Source of the DNA: Balanoglossus misakiensis
Lineage: Eukaryota > Hemichordata
Length of the DNA stretch: 64,000 nt
Direction: 5' to 3'
Assembly (NCBI GenBank): GCA_040954595.2
Contig: CM082589.2
Span: forward strand, 7,068,001-7,132,000
Part shown: piece by piece, positions 1-11,551 of the stretch
Layout: each line of letters starts with the position of its first letter
How positions within the stretch are numbered: the stretch's first letter is position 1
The notes under the pieces: model-generated
The model's input: the letters and a program-made list of their open reading frames with translations, nothing else
The model's database searches: none
Told to the model about the DNA's origin: nothing
Made by a program: the position numbers and the translations under genes

Positions 1-684
1 AGAGCGGCAACTCTACTGCACGACCACAACTCGAACGAAAATGTGCTTTTCACTTCGAAACGGACGTTTGGACTTCACAACTTCGTGAATCCATCGGTCC
101 CCTTCTTCTACCTCACGTGGTTTAGAGACCCAGTCTCTCGCGTTGTATCTGCGTATTATTACATCAAGAAGATGCGCAACAAAACTCACAAACTATACGG
201 GAAATACGTATTGCGTTCAAAAAACCTGACAGACTGTCTGGAGAGATCAAAAGACTCCCACTTCCAAGAGTTTGACAACTACGCGGTGCGTTTGATGCAG
301 TTTGGGGACTACCCGGTCATCGACACGACATTCGAAGACTGTTGCGGAGCCTACACGGATGGTGTCACTCAAATACCGGAAGTGACCGAGGAACACTACC
401 TGGTTGCTAAGCAGAATCTGGAAACCAAGATGGCGTTCGTCGGTCTCTTGGAAGATTTCAAGACATCACAGGACATGTTGTGCTTCATGTTACAAATCCC
501 CTGTCCGAAAGAAGAGGTGCACGTGAACTCCAATAAACACCAACATGAACTGACCGACTTTGAGAGGACGGAACTTGAGCGAAGAAACCACTGGGACATC
601 AAATTGTACGAAGATGCAAAGCGGATTTATGAAAAACAGAAAGCAAAATATTTGGAAATTATCAGCAAGTCAGCACGTGTATAG
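1..684 (+). CDS. Sulfotransferase (Sulfotransfer_2-like), 3' terminal exon, 5' partial
   Basis: The reading frame is open from base 1 (no start codon or acceptor in the window) and ends at TAG 682-684, giving the last ~227 residues of a larger protein. About 38 residues in, FRDPVSRVVSAYYY matches the 3'-phosphate-binding (PAPS) motif of Golgi carbohydrate sulfotransferases (R-D-P-x-x-R-x-x-S). The following EFDNYAVRLM and FVGLLEDF segments also occur in that superfamily, and the C-terminus is Lys/Glu-rich. The family transfers sulfate from PAPS to glycan chains in the Golgi lumen. The N-terminal membrane anchor and 5'-PB loop must lie upstream of the window. I cannot choose between uronyl/heparan 2-O-, 6-O- and other subfamilies from this portion. 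A possible poly(A) signal, AATAAA, lies at 1196-1201. Confidence 0.75.
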   Translation, partial: RAATLLHDHNSNENVLFTSKRTFGLHNFVNPSVPFFYLTWFRDPVSRVVSAYYYIKKMRNKTHKLYGKYVLRSKNLTDCLERSKDSHFQEFDNYAVRLMQFGDYPVIDTTFEDCCGAYTDGVTQIPEVTEEHYLVAKQNLETKMAFVGLLEDFKTSQDMLCFMLQIPCPKEEVHVNSNKHQHELTDFERTELERRNHWDIKLYEDAKRIYEKQKAKYLEIISKSARV

Positions 685-3600
685 AGTAATCAAAATGGAC
701 TGGCGTGTACCAAATGAATATTTAAATGTTCATAATTGCGAGGTGCGCGTTATTATATTATTAAAATTGACTCATAGGCGTGCGTCTTTTTTGTTATCCA
801 GAGACTTGTTTTAAAGTTACAGTTTTATATATGCTTCTCTGTCGACGGAGCCGAGTAAATCGTTTCACTGAGACTAAATCTTTCGTCTCCTGAGGGCGCT
901 TTGTCAATCCACCACTTCAAACCCGGCTTCCAACACAAAGCCTATAGGTGAATCATGATCCTGTCGTGGAGAATGTACTCACAACCACTCAGTCTAATTT
1001 TGGTCTGCTTTGATAGCAATTGATTCCGATTCTCAAGCCAGTAGTGTGTCCTCGTCTTTTTCGCTTGCCTCTGTTTTTTTTTTCTCATCTTGCACGAAAA
1101 CTGCATTGTTTGCCATACAGTGTCCGGAATCAGCAAAAGGCTGTGTGAACTCAGGTCTTACGGCTGGTGTCACATTGATGTCCGAATCACACGTAAATAA
1201 AACTTCTAAATCAAGAACTTTGTCGCTTAGGCCCAACATCATGATTTCCGGTTGATTTTTTTCTGCTTCCTGCTGTATCTGAGCACCACCATGATCGTCT
1301 GTGCTTCGACAATTATGTCCGTCCACAATACTTATTAGAAAGAAACGAAGTCAGGCAGATAAAAAAACGAGCACAATTCTCACTTTTTTATTTTTGAGTC
1401 ATCAAGCGTTTGATACAGCAGGGGAATGCCTTCATATCTCTCATCTTTCATCCATCCACGTTTTCTGTCGTTCCGTGTCGTCCCTTAGATCCGTACATCA
1501 TGTTTCTCTCCTGGCCAAGATGTACCACCGTAACTTCTTGTGCGATACAATGCAACTAAGCGTATTTCTCCATGTAGGCATAAGCTTAGGTACATGTATT
1601 ACAGTATACATTTTGTTTGATTGTATTTGCCCTATAGGAATGATCAATAAGGGGAAACATGCGAGATTCTGAAGCAGATGGCGTTGATGCTACTGTCATT
1701 CTAAGACAGTCAAACGCACGGACAGCAGATACGATAGCAATCTGACCTTATACGACCCTTGGACACACATTCCCATGCCTTCGTCCGACTTAGTGTTTGT
1801 TATCGGTCAAGTACAGACTGATGTTAGAATAAACTACGATCTGATATATCATGACATACATTTTGGTCATAAAAATAACATCTAATCGTTTTATTAATTG
1901 TATAGATATGCTACGTAACCCGTGTTGTGTATGTGAAGTCGAGTGATTGAAGTTTAAAAGAAACTAAACTCACAGTAAAGTTTTGATTTTTTTTGGGGGG
2001 GGGGTGAACAGAAAAAGCATGACGTGAATGGAAAATGTTTAATTCATACGGTTTTACTGCATGTGAGTTACAGCTCTGGGCGGGGGAGGGGGTGGGAACT
2101 TTCAGTTACCCGTTTTCCCCATTGAGGGCGCTTACATTCACTTATGACGACCTTTGAACCCTCTTGATGGTGGGAGCGAGGCTTAGACTGCGGAGGAGGC
2201 AGGAAGGGCATAGCATAGCAGTTCCGTCTACAGTAAAAAATACCAATTTTAGGCGGCGTAAAGTGGAAACCCCTCTCCTGACGCGAAAACAGCACTGTCG
2301 GTCTACGCTTTAGGATTACCTCCAACTGGTGTGCGATTTTATGAAGAGGGAGGCGCTGGTCGCTTTGTTCGACGAGAGCGGAGAGCGACCGAGCGAGAGG
2401 CACGGTAATATTATTGGGGAGCTCCAAGGGGAGATATGGAAGTAACACATACAGACGACGTCACAGATCGTGAAGGGTGTGGCGGCCAGCTTCAGGTAAC
2501 CAAAAAACTCGGTTCTGTCTCAACTTGTACGTCCAGAGACAACTTTCCCCAACACGAGAACTGTCCGTTGAACGTTCACTCAAAAAAAAATAATTTGGGG
2601 ATACAGAAATGTATTTTATATAGTACAGTACACGTAGCAGCCTATGGCCCTGTTGCCTATATATGGCCTTGACCTCTTGTGAATGGAATTGGATCATGTC
2701 TGTCCTTCGAATTCTTTGCGTTTTATTCGTCTTTAAAACATTTGGCAGCGAGAAAGAGGGGTGTTTCAATAAAAACTACAATTTAAAAGTTAATATTTCG
2801 AATTTTAAGTTCTTCATACACAGTGGCTATATATGGTCATCGTCATATTTCTGTATGTATATTGGCAACCAAGGATTGATTAGGTCGGGGGGAGGGGCCC
2901 GTCTTATTTGAATGGAATGGGTCAACTACCCATTACTATTTCCCCCATTTGAAATTTTATCTGTGGTTTTGCGAAACCTTGTAGCAACGTCAAAGATATC
3001 ACTTTATTTATGATGTGGTATGTCCCACTATTTTTGAGTATCCTATAATTTAAAAAGTAGAATGATTTATTTAACTTTGATCTTAAAAAAATAATTCTGT
3101 GAAAATAAGGAAGATTTTCAGCTTATATAATGTTTGTTATTTGCGTATTGGTAAACTAAAAAAAAGTGAGGGATATTTCCATTCATCAATGTAAAAAAGT
3201 GCAGGATGGTAGGGTTAATGGCAATATTTTTAATTTTTAAGTCGGTCATGAAATAAATATCCATGATTCTCATTTTGAAATGTTAATTTGTGAAAAATTA
3301 TGATTGACCCCCTTGTTTTTTTTTTTTAAATGCTGCCCTCTCTAACCAGGTTTGGTACAGCATAATTTGAATATGAATGGAGTTATCCAGTTTTTGGATC
3401 ACTGCGACAAGATATTCTAAGATGTGGTACGCATGTTTCTGTTTTATGGTTTGCTAGGATTGTATAGCAAAAAGTTACAGATAGTGGCCCTTCAAGGGGG
3501 TTGGCACCATTTCTAAAACAGAAACTACAAGATCTGTTTTTTTTCAGTTTATGGTGAGGGGTTTACTGTTTGTTTACGGTGGTCCACACCCAGTTAGAGA

Positions 3601-5863
3601 GTGTTGGATTAACCAGTTGAGTGGTATAGAATCTCTTTAACCCTTTCACCCCCAGTTCCCTCTTTAGAGGTCCAACCTTACCATAGAGAACAATGGGTTT
3701 GGACTGAACCATGGTGGTGAAAGGGTCAAAAACCCTGCTTTATCAGATGGGGGTGGGGGGGGGGGGGGGCTGTTTGAGTAGATGATTTTGTCTCGTTGCA
3801 AGATCTCAGGAGACTTGGTTAATAACTAGCAATGGGTTGTAGCCAAGTAATATAAAAGTCAAGCTTTAACTAGAATATAGTTTCAGAGTTTAACAAAATG
3901 TGCATTATGTTTGAACATATCATGTGGGCCTGTCCTGTGTCACATGAGACTTCTAGGCAAAGTAAGATCTCGTAGCATCTCCTGGAATTCTGAAAATGGT
4001 CTTTTCATCTCAAACTAACGTTGGTTCCATGTCGACCTCTCTTCAGTTATTTTGAAGTGGAACCCCTAGCTCTATAGTCTCCCATCAGGGGTGGGTCCTG
4101 GCGCAAAACAAGGTCTTCTGCTTTGTGTTGTCTTCACACCCTCAAACCTCCATGTATAGCCCCTTGTCGCTTCAGGTCTGTGGCAAGTCTGGTCTAGACT
4201 GCCACAGCTCATAAATAATGTTGACTTTAGGATAGCAGCTGTGAATAGGTGTCTGACCTCACCCAGTTACATGTAAATATGTAGGTACCCCCGGTATATG
4301 GAATTTTCACTTAAAATATAGTTAAAAACGAGAGAAGCAAATTAGCAGTACCGAAAAAAGACAATAAGGCAGGGCACAATGCAGGAATACTGCTGCTGTA
4401 CAGCGTTCCATTTGAAAGATAAATTGATCATGAATTTTAAACTTATTTTCGTTTTTGAAAAGCTCCCCCCCAGTGATACAAACAAAATAATAAACTATAC
4501 AAAATAAATTAGTTGTAAATTAATGAGAAGTTTGATGTCATATCAGAACTTATTTTTACACTGACAGCAAAATGAAAATGTTAATATTGAAGAGGTCAGT
4601 GTTGTTCTGCATTTCCCTGACTACCATACTTTTATTCAAATTTTTCCTGGAGGTCAAAGTTCAAAGGTTACAGTCGTGTACCTGTTTTGTTTTCAAATAA
4701 ATTCTCTCCTCACCAAGTTAACAGGATTTAATAACAAAAAATCAGTTTGGAACACAGTGATAATTGAAAACAGTGGATTTGTTTTTCAGCCACAGAAAAT
4801 GGATGTGCAGTTTTGTGATTATCCTGCTGATATGAAATATGAAAATCGGTTTCATATCATTTATTCATCCTGTTGATGGGATCATTTCTTTCATTTTAGT
4901 TGTACAGATATAATTCAATAGTTATTTGTTTATCAGTATACCACCAGTAATAGACTGTAAAATGAGCTTCCAAAAGCTATATTAGTAAACTTTCAAACAT
5001 TGCCAAAATTTGATATGTGCTGAACTGTAGTTTCATATCATAATGAAATAAGAGATAAATACATACATGTAATGTCCTTGTGCATGACATTTTTAAAGTG
5101 AGAGGGGGGGGGGGATTTTTTTTGGGGGGCAGGGGGAGGCTTTTGCTCTGGCAAGGTGGACTGTAATATCTTCAATGTGTTGGTGATTTCATTTGTTGGG
5201 GGAACTTGTCACCACTTGTCAAACTGCTAGGGGGTGCTAAACATGTCAACAGGGGTTGAATCACCCCACCCCCTCATCTAGATGAAACTCTTCATACATG
5301 GAACTTTATTTCCAAAAAATTGGAGGTTGTAAACTTTGAGGTTCACCCATGCTTCCTGTTTCTCAGAGTTTTGTTCCCTAAAAATGTCTTTATTGCAATG
5401 TCGGTGACGACAGACTGAAAATGACTTCCTAATTCCGTGCATGATATCCAAGGCAACCGTTTTGAAAATAAGGAAGTCACGTCACTACCCATGATCTCGT
5501 ATGTGGCACTTCCACATTCAGCCGGTACTGGTGGAATGTACACTGTAGGCTCAAAATTATTGACATTTGATATTTTTTGTCTCACCAAGAATAAGTTTAG
5601 TACTATTATCAACCAAAAGCTGGACGCAAAAGGGACTGAAAAAGTCATTCGGTTTTCAGATTTCTGTGGTCTATAGGTTCTTTAGCTTGCCAAGTCTTAT
5701 ATAAAATTGGAATGAAAATGCCAGGATGTAGAGGTCATACAGAGGTCATACAAATCGCCTGTTATGAATGTTACCCTTGAACTACTTGTAGTTTGTAAGG
5801 TTACCTACCCCAAGGCTGGCGTACCTTTTAAGTGATGATTTTTTGTTATGGTTTGTTACACAG
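685..5863. other. Intergenic: 3' flank of sulfotransferase gene and 5' flank of THAP/BTB gene
   Basis: No convincing coding exon was found; the ORFs here are short and lack family resemblance or splice context. It is AT-rich with G-runs (about 1992-2003, 3752-3769, 5102-5114). A diverged repeat at about 3640-3730, with 'ccaacctta(a)ccatag', reappears at about 59041-59130. The first exon of the THAP/BTB gene should lie in or near the right part. A stretch at about 5478-5515 carries GGAAGT and CACGTCA (ETS/CRE-like) motifs and could be its promoter, but I could not define an ATG exon of matching phase. Confidence 0.5.
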
Positions 5864-8800
5864 ACAAAACGAAGGATAAGCCAAGGAAGAGAATGCTGTG
5901 CCCCGGGATGTTCCAACATGCAACTGGACAAGGACGGAAACACCACCGGAACGCACTTTTTCCGCTTTCCCCAGGACGAGTCGAGGAGAGCCCTCTGGTG
6001 TCAGAAGATCAAACTCTCGGATAAAGTGGACGAGATTACGGCGAACTCGGTCCTTTGCGAGCGCCACTTCAAGAAGGAAGACATCCGTAGGACGCCGTAC
6101 GGTGCCAATAGATGCATACTGAAAAAAGGTAATAAAAGGGACTGAGACCTTTAACCCTAATGCTACTGGGTGTAAAACCTGGTTAGAGTGTCAAGTCCCT
6201 TAAAATACGTATTTGCCACTTTTTCTTCTAAAACGTATTTTGACTGTCTTGACATGGCTCTCATATGTACTTATACACACTTGGCAGTCTGAGCCCCCTG
6301 TAAAATGTACCAAATCGTACTGGTTTGTACTGTATTGGTCTGAGGGTCTTGTATGGGCCCTACTGATTAACACGCACTTGGCAGTCTAACAGGCCTGGGA
6401 GCCCGGATTCTAGGCACCCTGGAAATCAAACCAGTTTAAACTGACTTGGCAGCGTTAGGGTTAGGGATTGTTCAGTTCTGTTATCAGCCATGTGTATACT
6501 TTGTCGTTCTGTTCCGTAAAATATAGTGAGGCAAGATTGGCATTGTGAGCCAATTTCTGGTACATGAATTATTTTCACTGACATAAGGAACAGTGTGAAC
6601 ACATAGGTTAGCAGATATTCTAGTCAGTTTGATAAATATAAATAAAGGAATTGGTCAGATAGTTCCATGTACCCTAAACCTATCATACTTTGGTTTGGTC
6701 CTGTGATTTTTTCCATAGCCTGGGTTGACCCATACACAGGAAATGGGGAGAGAAGGCCATGATGTATTTCATTACATGTATATGGGAGTATCAAATTTGT
6801 CTCTTCCCATATGATTACATTGAGAATTGATAGAAAACCCATTTCAACTAAATGTCATTTTCATGAAATTAGTAAGAGACCACTCTCCTGATTTTGGTTG
6901 ACCGCTTTGTGAGGGTAGTGACCCCTGTCAGATGACCTTTTGAAACCGAAGGTCGCAGCGTCATATCTCTCGGTTCAGAACACCCCACCCAGTTTCACAA
7001 AGCCACAGCCCCCAAAATATGTCTGTTAATTGTTTTGTTTTAGACAATAAAAAATTGGGTTTTGAAGTAATATTCAGCAAGTAGGTAACCAGTAATTGTT
7101 CTATCTCTTGTCTAAAACATGATGGTTTGATTTAACAAATTTTAATGCTGGCTTTTGTGTAAGAGTAACCCATGAAAGTTAACTGATGATTAATTCCTTT
7201 TAAAGGTTTTTAACTGACATAAATACACTTTAAATATAGAAAAGTATGGAAATGACAATTTAATTTTTATGTAAAAGAAAGTAGTCTATTATTAACTTTG
7301 CTTCCCCCTCACCTACCCTAAATTTAGCAATTCTATTCTATATTATAACCTGATATGAACAGAAATCAATTCAGTCACCCCGACTCGAAAGTTCAATCTA
7401 GTTTTGCCTTCTAAGCCTATACCTCTCTCTCAACCACTCTTTAATCCAAGCAAATTATCCATTTTACATTTAATGGTAAAGTAAACAATTTCTAGACATT
7501 CTCGAATTGACTCGAATCTTTTTGAAAGAAATCATGCTTGTTACAGGTCGTCTATTTATAGAACTGACCAATCTGTAGGAAATATGGGGGTGTGTGCCTC
7601 AAAAACTGGCTCATAAATTGTTTATATTTAGTTTCAGTATGCATAGTCATTTGTATGATCAACTTTACCTCCCTCCATAGTTCTGATTCCATCCATATAT
7701 ATTTTTGCTATTTAATTTACACTATATTTCACCATATTCTACTGTTATTTCATATTTTTAAAAGGTTTTACATGTAATGAATTGGATTCCTCAGATAGTC
7801 GGGCCTCTGTAAACTTGAATCTGATGCTAACTTTTTGAAATGTTCATGTTTCTATTAAGTGACATGTGACACATAGAGTCCTGTTTCTTTTTAATTAAAA
7901 AGTGGGCAGCCAATGGTGACATGGCTTTCAGTCATCAGTCATGTGTATGAATTGTAACACCTTATCTGATTGGTTGATCAGTTAGATGCGTTTTTTTTCG
8001 GTCATGTGCAGTTTATGCGGGGACACTGACATAAATACCTCTGTAGGTGTGTTCCGTTTTTCTCAGTAATGGCTGACTTGACCCCGGCTGACCCCCCGGC
8101 CTCCCCCGCAGAACCAAAGTCCTCTCACCCACAAGCAACTGAATTCTTTCGTCACCAGATGCAGCGCCGCAAATAAGCTGTGACGGGGTGATCACCACTA
8201 GGCGGGGGAGAAAACTGTCCAAGCCTCAAAGATACCAGGAATACGAGGAACTGGAGGAGAGCACGGATGAATCTCCACCAAAGAAAACAAAGTCGGTCGA
8301 GCGGGAGAAGAACAGCGCCCTCTGTGTTGAACCTCCTCAACCCAATCCCGTATGTATAATCAGTTTGTGTGTATTTTTTCTCTCACTTTATCTGGACATG
8401 TCATTACGTGTGAAAACTTCAGATTGATAAAAATGTGAATTCTTACTAAATGAACAGGAAACAGAAAAATAAATGGCAGGAAATGAGATCAAGTGACTTC
8501 TGAGAAAGTAAAACTCCCTCTGTGAATAATACTTTATAAAAGTTGTACATAGGCGAAGTCAGTCTTTGAAAGGTAGCTTATTAAAATCCAAACAAAAACC
8601 TGAAACATGTACGTTTAAAATTTTCATTTGTGGTTATGCATGTATTTGTCCACTTATTACCATACCCTTCCTGTACAAATTTGTCCAAATTTGTTGTGTT
8701 CTGTTTTCAGATCAGAAAAGCATGCTGAAGTCATATTATGACATTTCAGTAGTAACATAATCCTACCAACTTCCTTCAAATAATACTTTTTTTTTCGTAG

Positions 8801-11551
8801 CATAAATGTGTTAAGTTTAGATCCAGGTTGTTTTTGGAGAGGGTGTGTGTGTGTGTTCTGTGAAGTAAAAACCCTTGGCAGGAAGTGTGAATGACTTTGC
8901 CTTTTCAGAAATCCTTTGACTCCTGCTTGGATAAAAAAATTCTGGATGAATTGAAGTCATAGGTCTCCAGAAGGTTTTGGGGCAAAGGGTAAACATCACT
9001 GTATCAAATACTGAGGTATACTTTAATATTCTACGTATAATATCAAGAACTATTTTTTTTTTCATTTTGTAGAGTACAACAGAGCAGGAGCAGAGAGAAC
9101 AAACACCACCACTTGCTCCAGGTTAGTGATTTTATGGGACAGTATCTGTAATGTCAGACAATTTGTTATATGAAACCAAGTCTTTGCTGTTGAGTCAGAC
9201 TGAGATTTAAGTGTCTACAATAATGTAGAATAAGTTGTTGGAATGTTAGCGGAATTTTGGATTACCGTGCAGTTTCAAATGGTATATTTTTTTCAAAAAT
9301 AATGTTTGTTAAACTTGCACATAGTTGTAATGCTAATAACGGAATTTATTGCAAAGGATAGTGTTTCATTGTTGAATTTACAGTCAAACCTCTCTATAGT
9401 GGCTTTCCTAAACTGGCCTTTGTAGACAGACGGCCTTTATTCAGAGGTTAATTAATGCACATGTGAATTGCACAGTGACTGTAACAAAGTGGCCACTATG
9501 TAGAGGTGACCACTATATAAAGGGGAGGGGCCACTAACAGGGGTTTGACTGCACTTTTATGTGGACAGATATCAATTGTGCATATATGACTCTTCACAGA
9601 TGTTCAGGAGGTAGCAAGCGATTTGAACATGAACAAACTCCAGCTGCAGTCGGAATGGCTGGAGAAGATGAACCAACTCCGAAAACAAGGTCTGTTCTGC
9701 GACGTACACTTGGAGCTCAACGGTCGAGCCATCAGAGCCCACCGGGTCGTGTTATCGGCGTGCAGCGCCCAGTTCCACCAGAAACTCGCCACCGGGGGCG
9801 CTATACTACCCCCCGAGGACTTCTACAGCCTGGACTTCATACGAGCGTTCGAGATGGTGATCGAGTTTGCGTACACCGCTCAGATCCAGCTGACCGTGAA
9901 TAACGTTCACAGTGTGATGCAAATTGCCTTTCACTACCAGATCTTGCCCCTGGTGGATGAGTGCTACACGTATCTGAAATGGCTGAAAGAACGGAAATTG
10001 AATCAGCGCCCGTTAGCGGCCAGCAACGGTTTCAATTTAGAAGAGGCGGCCGAGGAGTGGTTGAGAAAGAGGATCATATACCAGAGTGCGGACACGCCGG
10101 TTTTCGACGACGACGACAGCAATGAAGGGCCCAGTTCCCAGAGTTCTCTGAGCAGTTCCTCGAACGGCGTAGAGGCGGGACGGAACGCGACGTTGTGCGA
10201 AGGGGACGAACAGCAGGCGGGGGAAAGGACGAAATCAGCAGCGGACACGCCGAAGAATCATTGCAGAGAATCGGCAGGTTCGGCCGCCGGGGACAACACC
10301 CAACTAAGGCGACTGCTGATCAGCAAGACGCTAGCTTTGGAGAACCGGTTCGAGGATGTGTTCGGTAGCAGAGAGAAGAACGCCGGGGATGATGCGTCGT
10401 GGACGTTCGACTGCGCGAGGGCTCTCCCGGCAGAGGATGGCCTAGAGCGGCACACCCTGTTTCTCTGCGTCGAGTGCGGGAAGAGTTTCAACTCGAAAGT
10501 CAAACTCGTCAATCACCAGAAACTGCACTTCAAAGAGCCCGTGAAATGTAAATACTGCGCCGAGACCTTCACGTGGAAGCAGTCGCTCGACCACCACGTC
10601 GTCACGCAGCACTACGACGTCCTGGATCCGCAGGAAATCGCGACGTTCAGCTCGGTCAGCCCCAGCACCACGGAGGAGGGATCGCCCGGCGTGGTCGAGA
10701 CGGAAGGGCGCGAGAAGGAGCGTGTACACTTCTGCGGGGTTTGCGGACGCGGGTTTTCGGAACGCTACCGGTTGATGCGACACGAGAAAATTCACACCGG
10801 CGAGAAACCTTTCAAGTGCGACCAGTGTGAGAAGATGTTCTCGCGGAAGGATAACCTGGACCGGCACTTCTTCGTTCAACATCTGATTCGCGATCGAGAA
10901 ATAAAAGCAAACGAAGTGGATGGCGCCGGTCGAGACAAAGAGGGCGACCCGTCCAAAGACGTAAATAACGAAGACGGGGAAGTTGCGGAGGAAAACGGCA
11001 AGATACTTCTGAGTAACGGTATCAAGCAAGAGAGCGATCTCAGTCTGGAGATGAAGGACAGCTACGTCAGCACGTTGATGGGGCAGCTGGTGCCGCGGAC
11101 GACCAAGCCGCACGCCTGCCTGGTCTGCGGCAAGTCGTTCACCAACAAGTACCGGCTGGTGCGCCACGAGGTGATCCACACCGGGGAGCGGCCGTACAAG
11201 TGCGAGATCTGCAGCCGCAAGTTCACCCGCAAGGACCACATGGAGCGTCACAAGTCGCGGCAGCACCCCAACGGCGAGATGGGCACGCCCAGCCGGAAGG
11301 GGCGCAAACCCAAAGTCGCCGTCGCCCCGGACGACGAGTGCGAGACGGCCACGGGTCTCCCCGACTTCCAGTGTCACCTCTGCGGCATGGTGTTCCAGGA
11401 CAAGGTGGGCCTGGCCCTGCACAAGAAGTGCCACGAGTTCGTCGACTGCAAGGACTGCAAGACCATATTCCTGAACGAAGAGGACTACCGTCTCCATGAT
11501 TGCGCAGGCAACCTGATTCTCGAGCAGAAGGAAGATCTAGACCTTTTCTGA
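5864..11551 (+). CDS. THAP - BTB/POZ - C2H2 zinc finger protein (probable fusion gene; first exon not found)
   Basis: Proposed exons: 5864-6128, 8159-8349, 9073-9121, 9600-11551 (stop TGA). Phases 1, 0 and 1 match at every junction. Exon 1 holds a C2CH THAP finger: ECCAPGC, HFFRFP, ALWC and LCERHF. Splicing at 6128/8159 creates ILKKDAAPQI, a match to the family's closing AVPT box, which supports the join. A Lys/Arg- and Glu-rich linker follows. The last exon encodes a BTB domain (GLFCDVHLELNGRAIRAHRVV) and about eight C2H2-like fingers, including TGEKPFKCDQC and TGERPYKCEIC linkers, with acidic spacers; the last fingers are degenerate. THAP and C2H2 fingers bind DNA and BTB mediates dimerisation and corepressor binding, so a nuclear transcription factor is expected. 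The upstream ATG exon is unidentified. Met at 9629 could start a BTB-only isoform, so two overlapping genes remain possible. Confidence 0.72.
6151..6468 (+). repeat. ~315-bp interspersed repeat (GTCTAAC/TTGGCAG family), copy 1
   Basis: Lies in the first intron of the THAP/BTB gene. It runs from 'aaccctaatgctactgg' to 'cttggcagcgttaggg' and is present in inverted orientation at 61892-62206 inside an HBS1L intron, with repeated 'acttggcagtct' words internally. No coding capacity; a non-autonomous element is likely. Confidence 0.7.
9383..9550. mobile_element. MITE with CAGTCAAACC termini, copy 1
   Basis: Starts CAGTCAAACCTC and ends GGGGTTTGACTG, with internal 'gtggccactatgtagaggt' arms; about 170 bp, no ORF. 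It sits in the intron just upstream of the BTB exon. A second copy in the opposite orientation is at 63063-63239 and is flanked by TA on both sides, as for Tc1/pogo-type elements. Confidence 0.7.

Noticed and set aside
8069-8177. ATG with a 35-codon ORF (MADLTPADPPASP...) overlapping THAP/BTB exon 2
   Set aside because: It is in a different frame and stops before any domain; the in-phase splice at 8159 that rebuilds the THAP AVPT-like box explains the region better. It could be an upstream ORF of an alternative transcript.
10442-11497. 351-codon ORF on the minus strand inside the BTB/C2H2 exon
   Set aside because: It is the antisense shadow of GC-rich zinc-finger coding sequence; the sense frame has clear BTB and C2H2 motifs and the antisense product resembles nothing.
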